From: Apodospora peruviana | Taxonomy: Eukaryota > Ascomycota > Sordariomycetes > Sordariales > Lasiosphaeriaceae | DNA length: 64,000 bases | Assembly (NCBI GenBank): GCA_033439685.1 | Contig: JAUEDM010000001.1 | Span: 930,001-994,000 of the forward strand | Reading direction: 5' to 3' | Shown: in pieces, positions 45,401-53,966 of the stretch | Layout: every line of letters begins with the position of its first letter | Position numbering within the stretch: position 1 is the first letter of the stretch | Made by a program: the position numbers and the translations under genes | The notes under the pieces: generated by a model | Database searches by the model: none | What the model saw: only the letters and a program-made list of their open reading frames with translations | What the model was told of the DNA's origin: nothing

Positions 45401-47781
45401 CCCCAACACCACAGGATGAGGAGGCAATAGGATTGTCGGAGGATGAGTTTTATGACAAAAAGCTCGGGGCCGAAAGTGTTGCAGAGCCCGACGTGTGCAG
45501 TTCTGAGTGTCCGGACTTCCCCATCCAGGAAGTCCGGAGGTCGGCCGTGAACCACGCGGCCGACTCCAATGCTCTCCCGGAGCCTCAAATCTCGGAAGGG
45601 AACTCGGGCCCAGACGACGGAACCGAATTTGCGGAGCTGGTTGCGCTTCTCGTGGACGAGAAGAGCGCTACGGATCCGATAGATGCCTGCTACAGCGCCG
45701 AGGTGGATGCCTCGCAGACCACGGGTTGCAGCGGCGATCTTGCGGTTGCGAGTGAGACACCCGAAACTCAGAAAGACGGCTCCGAAGCAGAGATTAGACC
45801 GCTCGGTCTCGAGCTCGCAGACGAATTCGATGAGAGTGCACCCGCAAGTGCGGTTGAAGAGGAGGAGGAGACGCCCGGGGTTGACGCGGGTACCCAGGTC
45901 GGCCCCGACATCTCGAATGCTCCAAAGGAGGCTGAAGCCGATATCGAGACCGTCAACAAAGCTCCTGAGCTCGCGACCGATTCTCAAGTGAACAAAATTC
46001 AACCTGTCGGCGAGCCCGTCGGTCCCGCTACAAAGGCACCGGGCATCGAGGAAGCTCACAGCACCGGCCCCGACGCGGAAGCCGACGCACTGGATTGTAC
46101 AGTTACAGGCAAGACTATCAGCGCCCCCTTGGATAATCACTCTATTCAAGACGCCCCAGCTGAGACAGTGGCTGAGGTCGGAGATGTCTCCGTTGCACAG
46201 CTTCAAACTAGTCAAGGGCCGGACCACTCTGAGGGTGAGGCTGACCGCGCAGTCGGTGTCCTGGACCAGAACGTTGGAACCGAACCTGGGACCGATGTGG
46301 TTGAGGACACCGGACGAAGACCCTCCAACGCCGCCGAGGTCTGTAGCGATATGATCTGCCATGAGTATTCGACCGGGAACCGCATTGGGGTCGCAGCCGT
46401 CTGCGATGCCCCCGGTCCCGAGGTCACGGATGCTCCTTCTGCCCGGGAGGAGTCCGAGCCCAAGACTGAGGGTGCGGATGATGTTGCTGCTGTCTCCAAA
46501 GCGGAACAGCTGACCGAGCCCGAGCCCGATCCCGAGACCCAGGCTGAAGGTAGAGATGGCGTCGTCTCCGAAGAGCAGCAGATCGAGCTCGAGCCTGAGC
46601 TTGAAGTATCCGACCATGTTAGCGTCTCTGGAGAGGATCCAGAGGAGCCCGAGCCCGAACCCGCGCCCGAGCCGCAGGCTGAGGAAACGGACAATGTTGT
46701 CCTGTCCGAAAAAGAGGACGGGGCCGAGCATAAGCCGCATGCTGAAGAAGCGGACAATATTGTCGTGCCCGAACAGGATGACGGGGCCGAGTCCGACCCT
46801 CAAGTCGAACGTACCGAAATCGTTGGTTCCGAAGAGGAGCAGACAGTGCCCGAGTACCACGTTGATGATGTTATCTCCGAACTGGAGAAGATTGCCGAGC
46901 CCGAGATTCAAGTGTCAGAAAACTTCATCCCCGAGAAGTTGGACCAGACTGAACTCGGAGCTCAAACTGAGGGTATCGTCTTCGAAGAGAAAAAGCAGCC
47001 TGAGTCCGAAGCCAACCCCGTGGCACCCGAGGAGATTTCGGTCGACGAGTTCTCGGCTCCGGCACCTCGCTTGAGCGAGGATTCCTTGTTTAACCCGGCG
47101 GATGACATGATTGTCCCGGAATGCCTGGCAGCATCTGAAGCCCCGACCAACATCGCCCCTGACGAAGAATGTTGTTTCCATCACCCGATCAATTTGGCGG
47201 GAGGCGAATTCAATCCGCTCTTCGCCACGCCCTTCCCGCCTGTCTCGGCACGCAGCTGCGCTTCTTCCATCTCGGAGATGTCCGAGGTTGGCAGAAGAGG
47301 ATCCGTCGACACTTTCCGCGAGAATGACGAGGACGGGGACCAACTACACCCCTCGGAGGAGGAGGAGTTTAACTTCAATCGACCGCCTACTGCCGGATGG
47401 ATGGGCCTGGGAGACACCCGCCGGATTAGGGTCGGTCTTCACCCGGGCAAGGATATTCGGCGATTTAGTTTGCCACTGCAGTATATGCTTGATCGGAATG
47501 ACGAAGGAGGAGCGGCGGGTGATGGGGAAGCTGCTGCTGGTGGTCCTTCGAAGAAGAAGAGTGGCAGTGGCAGAAAGTGGTCAAAGGTTAGGAAGGTGTT
47601 GAGTCGAGCGGAGACACAGTCACAGCTGCCGACGGTGACGTCGACGAGACGTGTTAGAGAGGAGAATAAGAAAAAGGATGCCGATTCTGACGATGAGGAG
47701 TCGGCGGTGCCGAGGATCTGGATGCTTCTTGCTGGAACGGCTGCGATCGCAAAGATGGTGAAGGGATCTACGATTTACTAG
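42478..47781 (+). CDS. Very large acidic protein with a hydrophobic C-terminus, function unknown
   Basis: Intronless frame of 1767 residues, ATG at 42478. Residues of about 70-540 look folded (VVHVSIQFTDPVIKSRYTRS, then a charged region with RRTIQAALDRVQTGIGDVL). This part includes a possible zinc-binding CRKPDCQHFHND at about 321-332. The rest is disordered: Ser/Arg-rich at about 560-680, then hundreds of acidic residues with EPEPD/EPEPAPEP and AEEADN-like imperfect repeats (about 1320-1480). Near the end a basic KKKSGSGRKWSKVRK patch precedes a hydrophobic C-terminal segment WMLLAGTAAIAKMV, which may be a short tail anchor. I do not recognise an established family. The long open frame and codon pattern make it a real gene. 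It is convergent with sec20. Confidence 0.8.
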   Translation: MMAWWDAKYRRRGAPSPAASIPLRSSKKDLVMGDAFPKLDTRQPTTKTTQPTVMEPERAFLSPISEEQPSPLPLRTPPLVVHVSIQFTDPVIKSRYTRSYGSSPTFEPTTRICNGLLRRIEHCSKEFITRKDSTALDMYKDDTSDEHKPLRFEMTFRIVRRGMGEWAERTFRSYQKQSLTVAITKDVIQASQRMVGLFLRRHDKDFQWFDGPVCDNDAEAPETMSPSLDDPVSLLCIPRSRFIESFQDFEFVPGYTIHLSFRNRNPRREVAAFRRTIKLNSNQPAPLSLLISENILWRGLQAINEGLESRKQDFDAHLKTCRKPDCQHFHNDALDIDLTVSNNLGPLYDVHRKIKSNLSLFQDPEARDCDDFVRAVEASLLEARDDGDSKMEGMDDFELSIVELKGMRWSRREPAKFSLGPAASYGRRTIQAALDRVQTGIGDVLRGHNVAVHISAHKRGHLIIDKAIIAHEKHGRPVDIFSSLEEEEAAFVSRLKTRIQQDIDMVFKDTCSINDIAEDEDEARVLPSPEPEADHAEKRPGVLQGESPRKRIKTYPTHLQGRSPTKPLIRRTFSLGRRSSSASSVRSARNLDDFRSGVVGSENGSRRSSMDFATTLEDHTFFAEPVPSVMESPTKSVQRRFSLMPSTSSTSTRVSSGSTLLGDTSILLEDSDTANAERKNPNSTDADTVKAERSDSQKGLRIASCPTMTNRLSSMTLSDVVGADARNSAGADPAKSYSVLRLAGYLSSNLPTRCTTAPQGQNYKLDEQEIQGIFKQADRSEMATPPAADTPYEDAEEFPTQGLDLHKTAAKCHNIQSTLHELTSPGSDEYSTAPSTPALSSGGDSSPRHSLLETPIYLRTVSGTKDLILRDFEPDSEPEESETMRVEESEMNGAARPRKEKEEPTAPPSSFNPSPESNELITDGTDNQNSEESSSPGLQSLLGYGEKSSSAATEDESAAPDEPAEPTASGICSPPPTPQDEEAIGLSEDEFYDKKLGAESVAEPDVCSSECPDFPIQEVRRSAVNHAADSNALPEPQISEGNSGPDDGTEFAELVALLVDEKSATDPIDACYSAEVDASQTTGCSGDLAVASETPETQKDGSEAEIRPLGLELADEFDESAPASAVEEEEETPGVDAGTQVGPDISNAPKEAEADIETVNKAPELATDSQVNKIQPVGEPVGPATKAPGIEEAHSTGPDAEADALDCTVTGKTISAPLDNHSIQDAPAETVAEVGDVSVAQLQTSQGPDHSEGEADRAVGVLDQNVGTEPGTDVVEDTGRRPSNAAEVCSDMICHEYSTGNRIGVAAVCDAPGPEVTDAPSAREESEPKTEGADDVAAVSKAEQLTEPEPDPETQAEGRDGVVSEEQQIELEPELEVSDHVSVSGEDPEEPEPEPAPEPQAEETDNVVLSEKEDGAEHKPHAEEADNIVVPEQDDGAESDPQVERTEIVGSEEEQTVPEYHVDDVISELEKIAEPEIQVSENFIPEKLDQTELGAQTEGIVFEEKKQPESEANPVAPEEISVDEFSAPAPRLSEDSLFNPADDMIVPECLAASEAPTNIAPDEECCFHHPINLAGGEFNPLFATPFPPVSARSCASSISEMSEVGRRGSVDTFRENDEDGDQLHPSEEEEFNFNRPPTAGWMGLGDTRRIRVGLHPGKDIRRFSLPLQYMLDRNDEGGAAGDGEAAAGGPSKKKSGSGRKWSKVRKVLSRAETQSQLPTVTSTRRVREENKKKDADSDDEESAVPRIWMLLAGTAAIAKMVKGSTIY

Positions 47782-48410
47782 TGCCGCATCCGAGGCCACT
47801 CGTTTTATTTTACTGCATATCCTGGGGTTTGGAGGACATGTTCTTTTTCTTTATATATATACACACATATTATAATATGGTGGAAGGGGGGTACCACATC
47901 ATCAGCATATTATTGGGGCCTTTTTGGGCAGAAGCATAACTGGGTTGGGTCGGGCATAGCGAGACTGAACTCATCAGCGTTATCACATTGCTTGGTTTTT
48001 AGATTTCCTGTACCATTTCAAGTTGGGGGGCAGCATGTGGATAGGATGCATACATAAAAATGGATATCGGCAGATGAGGAAGCATAGCTTAACATAAGGA
48101 TAAAATGCGGATTAAAATAATCATTATGAGTAGAAACATTATCATTGCCAGAACTTCCTTCATCCGTCTGCAAGAGATCTCGTATGTCAATAGTCCTCTA
48201 TCCATAGACAGCTTTTCATCGCCACGTCTGCGTTGTAGCCTTACTACTCGCCAAATAAACAAAACCACGAGGAACTCAATGACGATCCAATAGAAATTTC
48301 AATATGTACGGGGATATCAATTCCATCTTGCATGTTTTCCGTATTCATGGACCCTTTATCTACCTACTTAATCGTCACTACCCTCCTTTCTTTACTTCCA
48401 TGGCACCCAA
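47782..48410. other. Convergent intergenic region, no supported gene
   Basis: 3' flanks of the large acidic gene and sec20. AT-rich; contains a run of TATATATACACAC near 47855. No gene is seen. Confidence 0.55.
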
Positions 48411-49730
48411 TCACAACTCATCCCTAACAGGTATCTCCTGTTGTACAGGTACAGGCGGTTCCTCCCACATCCTCTTCTTCGGATTCTTTTGTATCTCCTC
48501 TTCACCCCCCTGGGGCGGCCCATCAAGCTCATCAGCCTCCGTCTCGTTTTCCTTATCACCACCAAGGGTATCCTCAATAATCCTCCCAACCTTTTCCACA
48601 TACGACTCTTCCTCCTCGCCCTTTTTTACCACCCTCACCACTCTTTCGGGCGCGACACCAACCTTAACAGTCGGAACAGCCCCTTCTTCTCCAACCCCCC
48701 TAATAACTCGATACCCCTCCTCCTCACCACCGACAATCTCCATCCTCGCCCCAGATGACTTGCCACCACTACTAGAGATAGCCGATCCCGCCCGTGAAGC
48801 AGTTCTGAAGAATGTTCTCATTGGAAACCAAACAAGCCACCACAGCGGGCCGTACATGAACCTTCGGAAAACCAACCACGCCAGCGTCGCCAAACAAATA
48901 TAGAAGGCCGTCCGCAGGTACCACGTATCCGACTTTTGGCTTTTCAGTAACGTGCCCACCAGCGCCCTGGACCGCGTCAGTAGCCCGTCGATACCTTCAT
49001 AATTCTGCTGTAGCTGTTTAAGAGCTTCAGTGCTCTCGGCGAGAGTCTGCCGCGCAAACGCCGACTTGGAGACCTCGTCCGTGATCATGGAGTGGGTGCG
49101 GCGGAGCGCCTCGGTGACATCGCTGCTTGCCGAGACGACGTCGCGGTCTTTGTTGCGTTTGTGGTGGTTGCGCCTGGGCCGGGAAAACACGGGTGTTTCG
49201 GTGATGTTGCCATTTTGGTGATTCTGTTTTTCTGGTTGTTGGATATCGACGGCAGATACGACGGGCGACGCAGGAACAGAGGGCGTAAAAGATCCCAGCA
49301 AGAGCTGACGCTCGAGTTTCTGCGCAGCCAGTAGACTATTTCGCGCTTGAAGCTGCGCTTTGCGGAATGATGAGCGGCAGCCTTTTAGGTCCGAGTCCAG
49401 CCTCTGCACACCCTCTTTCAGACGACGCCTATTATCCGTATCGTTACTAGAAGAGATATCGAGAATCTCTTCCCCCAAAAGTTCTAGTTCTTCCTCTTCC
49501 TCCCGCAGAATCTGGTTGATCTCGGCACTCAGCTCGGTCGCGACGTTTGTTTCGACGGGATATGAGGCGTACTCTTGATCATCTGTCGAGTTGTAGGAAG
49601 TCTTTGGCAGCGGTAAGGATCCGGGCTGGAACTTGATGGTGGCAAGTCGGTCGATTAGTTCCTTGAGCTGGCCGGTTGTCTCTTGGAGAGCTGTGAGCCT
49701 GTCCTGGAGCGCCTCGAACGAGGACGACAT
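48411..49730 (-). CDS. sec20: Sec20, Golgi-to-ER Qb-SNARE
   Basis: Intronless frame of 439 residues, ATG at 49730. The N-terminal part is a coiled-coil region (about 1-150). A Sec20-type SNARE region runs from about 200 to 270, with DVTEALRRTHSMITDEVSKS and LLTRSRALVGTLLKSQKSD. Directly after it comes a membrane segment (YLRTAFYICLATLAWLVF), then an aromatic second hydrophobic stretch (FMYGPLWWLVWFPM). The lumenal tail is long and acidic and ends in RDEL. Sec20 belongs to the Ufe1-Sec20-Use1 SNARE complex that fuses COPI vesicles with the ER. Yeast Sec20 ends in HDEL, and RDEL is an accepted variant of that retrieval signal. Confidence 0.9.
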   Translation of the reverse strand: MSSSFEALQDRLTALQETTGQLKELIDRLATIKFQPGSLPLPKTSYNSTDDQEYASYPVETNVATELSAEINQILREEEEELELLGEEILDISSSNDTDNRRRLKEGVQRLDSDLKGCRSSFRKAQLQARNSLLAAQKLERQLLLGSFTPSVPASPVVSAVDIQQPEKQNHQNGNITETPVFSRPRRNHHKRNKDRDVVSASSDVTEALRRTHSMITDEVSKSAFARQTLAESTEALKQLQQNYEGIDGLLTRSRALVGTLLKSQKSDTWYLRTAFYICLATLAWLVFRRFMYGPLWWLVWFPMRTFFRTASRAGSAISSSGGKSSGARMEIVGGEEEGYRVIRGVGEEGAVPTVKVGVAPERVVRVVKKGEEEESYVEKVGRIIEDTLGGDKENETEADELDGPPQGGEEEIQKNPKKRMWEEPPVPVQQEIPVRDEL

Positions 49731-50369
49731 TTTGATTTTGCTTTTGTTATTTATTCGAGTTCACGGTGTGGTATCATCAGCCTTTCTCGTACTTTTTGTT
49801 GGTTGTAGGTACGGTAGGTTTGGCGACTTGCGGTTCAGTTGGAGAAAGCTGTCCAAAGCTGCCGCCCCTTTGAACAGCAACGTCATTCCAGGCTTGTCAG
49901 TTTGGGGAAAGCTGGAAACGGAGCACACGTGATAACGGTGGGCACCTGCTGTGAATGGCGGGCAGCTGTGAACGGCGGTGATCCGTTATCTTTGAACCTG
50001 TAAAGCATGATGTTCAACATGACAACAATCTTCTCATCAAAGGTAAATTCTACCAGACTAATAATATATTACATTAATTAAATAGACTAGAGGTAGTTTC
50101 AATAATGACACGAGAATAACTGATCTGGAAACGCTCACTCCCCACCAAACTGGCAAACATTCCCCAGCAGCCGGCCGTTTCATTTAGCGTCAAGCTCCTC
50201 CGTCCCGTCGCAAACCACCCGCGCAGCCGGGAACCCATAATTTTTCCCTATACTACTCCGTAACAGTCGCGAACATCAGCATCACCACGAACTATCACGA
50301 CAGCGAAACATCCTGACCCAACAGTCCAACCTCCCCGGTCCGCACCAATCGATAACCCCAGCCGCCAAA
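49731..50369. promoter_or_regulatory. Divergent promoter region, sec20 / mrpl44
   Basis: A 640-nt region separates the two start codons. TACTCCGTA lies at 50254-50262, about 110 nt upstream of the mrpl44 ATG. No gene is seen. Confidence 0.5.
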
Positions 50370-50656
50370 ATGATAACCCGCTTCATCACCGAAGTGAACA
50401 CAAAGTTCAACCCCTTCTCCGCAAAATCCCGTTCCGCCCGTCTGTTTCTTGCCTTCCTGCCCCCGACTGCGCGGTCTTCGGGCATGGTGATCAACACCCA
50501 GCTCCTCCCAAAAACGTCGACGGACCCAAGCTCGCTGTACATCAAGTTCAGTACGTTACCACCAACCACCCAATATCCTCGTTGTTCCATGCCTTTGGGT
50601 TCCCAACTGCTGCCCTGCCCTGCGCCCATTCAACACAACGGTCCTCCGACTCTTCT

Positions 50657-50690
<34 letters not shown>

Positions 50691-51020
50691 GCTATACATC
50701 TTTTACTCCCACGCTCCTCCCTTCCCATCACGCCCTTTTCCTTCGTTCCCCTTCTTGCTTTTGCTCTACTACCCTTCTTTCGTCTCGGCAACTCAATACC
50801 AAACAACACAACTTATTATTTTACTTCCCAATCCCTCCTCCATACCTTACCTCTCCCTTCCTTTCAGGCACTAAATACCGAAACACTGCTAACAAAGTTA
50901 AAAAATACAGAGGACGGCAAAGAAATGAACCTCGACCCTGAAACTATGGCCATAAAGAGCATAGTGGAGGAAGTTGACCGTCACTCGCGTTCGCTTCAAA
51001 AGGCTGCCGATCTGGAATAG
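50370..51020 (+). CDS. mrpl44: Mitochondrial large-subunit ribosomal protein mL53 (Mrpl44)
   Basis: Two exons (50370-50550 and 50911-51020) join in phase 1 across a 360-nt intron with donor GTACGT, branch GCTAAC and acceptor TACAG, giving 96 residues. The product begins MITRFITEVNTKFNPFSAKS and ends with an MAIKSIVEEVDRHSRSLQKA segment. These match the fungal mL53/YmL44 family in length and pattern. The protein is a component of the mitochondrial large ribosomal subunit. The intron is unusually long for such a small gene and carries a (CA)16 microsatellite and pyrimidine-rich sequence. It is head-to-head with sec20 and convergent with the pyrophosphatase gene. Confidence 0.92.
50658..50689. 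repeat. (CA)16 microsatellite within the mrpl44 intron
   Basis: Sixteen uninterrupted CA units lie inside the single intron of the mL53 gene. Confidence 0.97.
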
Positions 51021-51454
51021 ACCCAACCAAAACCCAACATCTCAACATCACATACACACACACAACCATACAAGCCTGTTTAAATAAAACACTTTTACGC
51101 CGCATTTATTGTATATTACCACTACCACGGGAAAGCATTGGGAGGAGGCGTTACGGATTCTTTTGACCAAAAAGGGGAAGAGGACAGATGGATAGATGTA
51201 CATATGTAAAATATCAGATTTTGCGAATTCACAAAGAACATATGACGAAAGGAAGTGTGCTTCCCAACCCGGGAATGCAATGTGGTTTAGTTGTTGAGTT
51301 CTAAATCCTTCTGTTTCTACCAGCCAATCAGATACCAGTCAACCAGAACAGATAACTTTTGGCAGACCGCACAAAGAAAAGAAAGTCCAAGCAAAATGGC
51401 TTTTCTTCTATCTCGTCATCTCATCTACAAAGCAATACCCCTTGCCATCAAAAT
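51021..51454. other. Convergent intergenic region, no gene seen
   Basis: 3' flanks of mrpl44 and the pyrophosphatase gene. Only a short CA run is seen near 51052-51063. Confidence 0.6.
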
Positions 51455-52572
51455 TTAAGCCGAGGCACCGCTGATGAAGAACCACTTGTCTATGGAGCTG
51501 TCAATCGGCGCAGGGGGGATGTCCTGGTTGACCGGCAGGGGAGGCAGCTGGTCGGTGGTGATGCGGGCAGGCGAGTGGGCAACAGTGAGATTGGTACTAA
51601 TCCAGCCCAAGTCAGTAATCATTCCAATACATCAGACCCGGAAAATTATCTTACGTAGAAATCCCATTAGGCGCCGTCTTGCCAGTAATCAGCTTCTCCC
51701 ACGCCTCGCTGCACTCACGGACAACGTCCATGGCGTACCTATGCCACAAAATTAGTAACAGAACACACTTCTCGACAACAGAGTGAGCAACCCACTTCTT
51801 GTTCTTGCACTCGCCGGTGAAAGCAAACTGGTTCTCGGGCTTGCCGTCAGGGATCTTGTAGATGCGGAACCACTCGTTGGTGGCCCGCAGGAGACCGGGC
51901 AGGTGGCGCTCGACGTCCTCGACGTCGTTGAGTTTGGGCGCCAGCGGGTCCTTGATGTCGATGACGATGACCTTCCAGTCCGTCTCCTCCTCGTCAAGGA
52001 GCGCCATGACGCCGAGCACCTTGACCTGCTTCACCTGGCCGGTGTAGCCGACGAGCTCGCCAATCTCGCACACGTCCAGTGGGTCGTTGTCGCCCTTGGC
52101 CTTGGTCTCGGGATGGACGACGTTGGGGTCCTCCCAGGTCTGCATATGTGTTAGTCCACCGGTCCGCGGAAGTCCGTCATTATCATTCCATCACTAAAAC
52201 GCACCTGAGGGAAGGCACCATAGTTCCACAGATAGCCCTTGTGGGGGAAGCAGTTGCGGACGAAGCGAAGCTTGCCCTTCTTGGTGTCCTGCTTGATGGG
52301 GTTGAGGAGCTCGTCCTTGGAGATCTAAGGTGACAAAGCTGGTCAGTTATTGCCCCCCCCGGCGGGCTTGATAGGGGGGAAAACGTTACCTCCTGCTTGG
52401 CATTAGTCCAGCGGGGGATCTCAACCACCATGTTCAGGATCGTCTGCTCGGCATTGGCGTAGAGCGGGATATCGTGGAAGGGCGAGACGGGCACGCCATC
52501 CTTTTCGATGTAGACGCGGTGCTCGAGGGTGAAGGGCTGCCCCACCTTGCGGACGGTGTACGGGGACGCCAT
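51455..52572 (-). CDS. ipp1: Soluble inorganic pyrophosphatase (family I)
   Basis: Five exons (52572-52390, 52324-52205, 52139-51796, 51738-51655, 51596-51455) join in phase to 290 residues, close to the yeast enzyme's 287. The start is the ATG giving MASPYTVRKVGQPFTLEHRV; the frame is open further upstream but has no earlier ATG. Family hallmarks: FHDIPLYAN, IPRWTNAKQE, FPHKGYLWNYGAFPQTWEDP, the metal-binding signature GDNDPLDVCEIG, the DWKVIVIDIKDPLA segment, and the C-terminal KWFFISGASA. The enzyme hydrolyses cytosolic pyrophosphate with Mg2+ and pulls biosynthetic reactions forward. All metal-binding Asp positions of the signature are present. Confidence 0.96.
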
Positions 52573-53966
52573 TGCTGCTGCGTTGGTGTTGTGTTGTTGA
52601 CTGCTGCTCGGACTTGAGCTGCTCGACGACAGATGCCGAGCGATGAGAGATGTTCGTGAAGCTGAAATTTTGCTTGTTGAACGCAACTGATACGAAGCGG
52701 GGGAAGAAGAAGAGGAAAAAGAAAACGGGTGAGAGGCAGAAGCGGTGGAGATAATGCTTGGTGCTACTGCTGCTGCAGAAGCTGCTATGGCGGTAAGGTC
52801 AGCATCGAGTCAATCGGGAAAAACGAGGGGGAGGGGTAGTTGCGGGCTGTACTGCTGGGGGTGCAGCTGTAAAGGTGTGGGTTTACTATTGTGTACTCCC
52901 GGGGGTGACGACAGCGAGCGGCTTGGTGATTGGCCCGGGCGGGCCAAATGTGGCGGCGGCATATTCTGTTCTCTTCCAAAGAATAACGGGCCCTGCCGTA
53001 GTCGGTGTTGTAATTGTTGCTGCGTGCAGAGTCCTCTGGAGAAGTGCGACTCCGGCAGCAACCACAGGAGAGCTCGACGGGGCTGCATGCGAGGCAATCT
53101 TTTTTGTTTTGGACTCCTCGTCTTACGGCTTCCCACGTTTAGGAGTAGGCCTTAGGTAGCAGTCGGTAATGTACAATGCAGGTCGAAATCGATGTGGGGA
53201 GAGAACAGCTTCCCTTTGGCCGCGGCTCTGTCTTTCTCTGTTATCTTGCTCTAATGCGGGTGCTCGCTGAGGCTAGCTCACTCGCCGGGTTGGACCCGGT
53301 CAGGCTCAAGATCGATATCAGTTCTGACGGCCGCCTCGCCGATGCGATATTATCTCGAAGTTGAAGCGTACTTGAAACGAAGGGGCTTTCTCAATTGAAA
53401 TAATAAGTCTCATGGATTAGTTCTAGGTCCCGAGTGACTATCACGGGAAGTCGGCCGGAGGAGTTGATAAAAAGTTTCATTCATATCCCCGAGGTTTCCC
53501 GGCCCACCCATGCATTCAGCCTCACTGTGGCTTGGCATCACCACCCCCTTTTCCACCCCCTTTCCAAAGACCAGCACCACCACCGAAGTCGACCACCAGC
53601 AGCACAACTGATTTGTATCACTTACATGGGCACTGTTAGAATAGTAGTGGAACTCTTGTCTTGAAGATAATGTAGAAAAATATCTTGCTGCTTTGCTCAA
53701 CTATAAATACGCGCTACTCCCAATTGTCCAGTTGCCCTCCAAAGGCACGACAAAGCCGATACGACAAACTGGGTACTCTGTCGATAACAAGAAAAGGGAT
53801 ATCCCACGATAAAACAGAATAACTGGTGATAAAAACTCCAAACAACCCTTCCAAACCAATCCATCCCCAAGTTCGCGTGCTAATGCTTCTCATGAACCAC
53901 TCCCAAAATAAATGAATAGAAATCGGTTTCATAAATCATGTTTCCATCCACTCCAAAGAAAAAACC
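52573..53966. other. Intergenic, no supported gene
   Basis: 1.4 kb upstream of the pyrophosphatase gene and downstream of the Munc13-like gene. Several GC-rich frames around 52745-53160 lack any family resemblance. Confidence 0.55.

Noticed and set aside
45382..46911. 509-residue open frame antisense to the large acidic gene
   Set aside because: It lies entirely opposite the Glu/Pro-rich coding repeats, which give open antisense frames by composition (Leu/Gly-rich). No domain; the sense frame is longer and protein-like throughout.
52573..52686. N-terminal extension of pyrophosphatase resembling a mitochondrial leader
   Set aside because: The extension has no ATG (it would start with TTG). 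The cytosolic start giving MASPYTV matches the family.
52745..53159. Cys/Gly-rich frames upstream of the pyrophosphatase gene
   Set aside because: Several overlapping frames on both strands in GC-rich DNA; none shows a signal peptide or domain.
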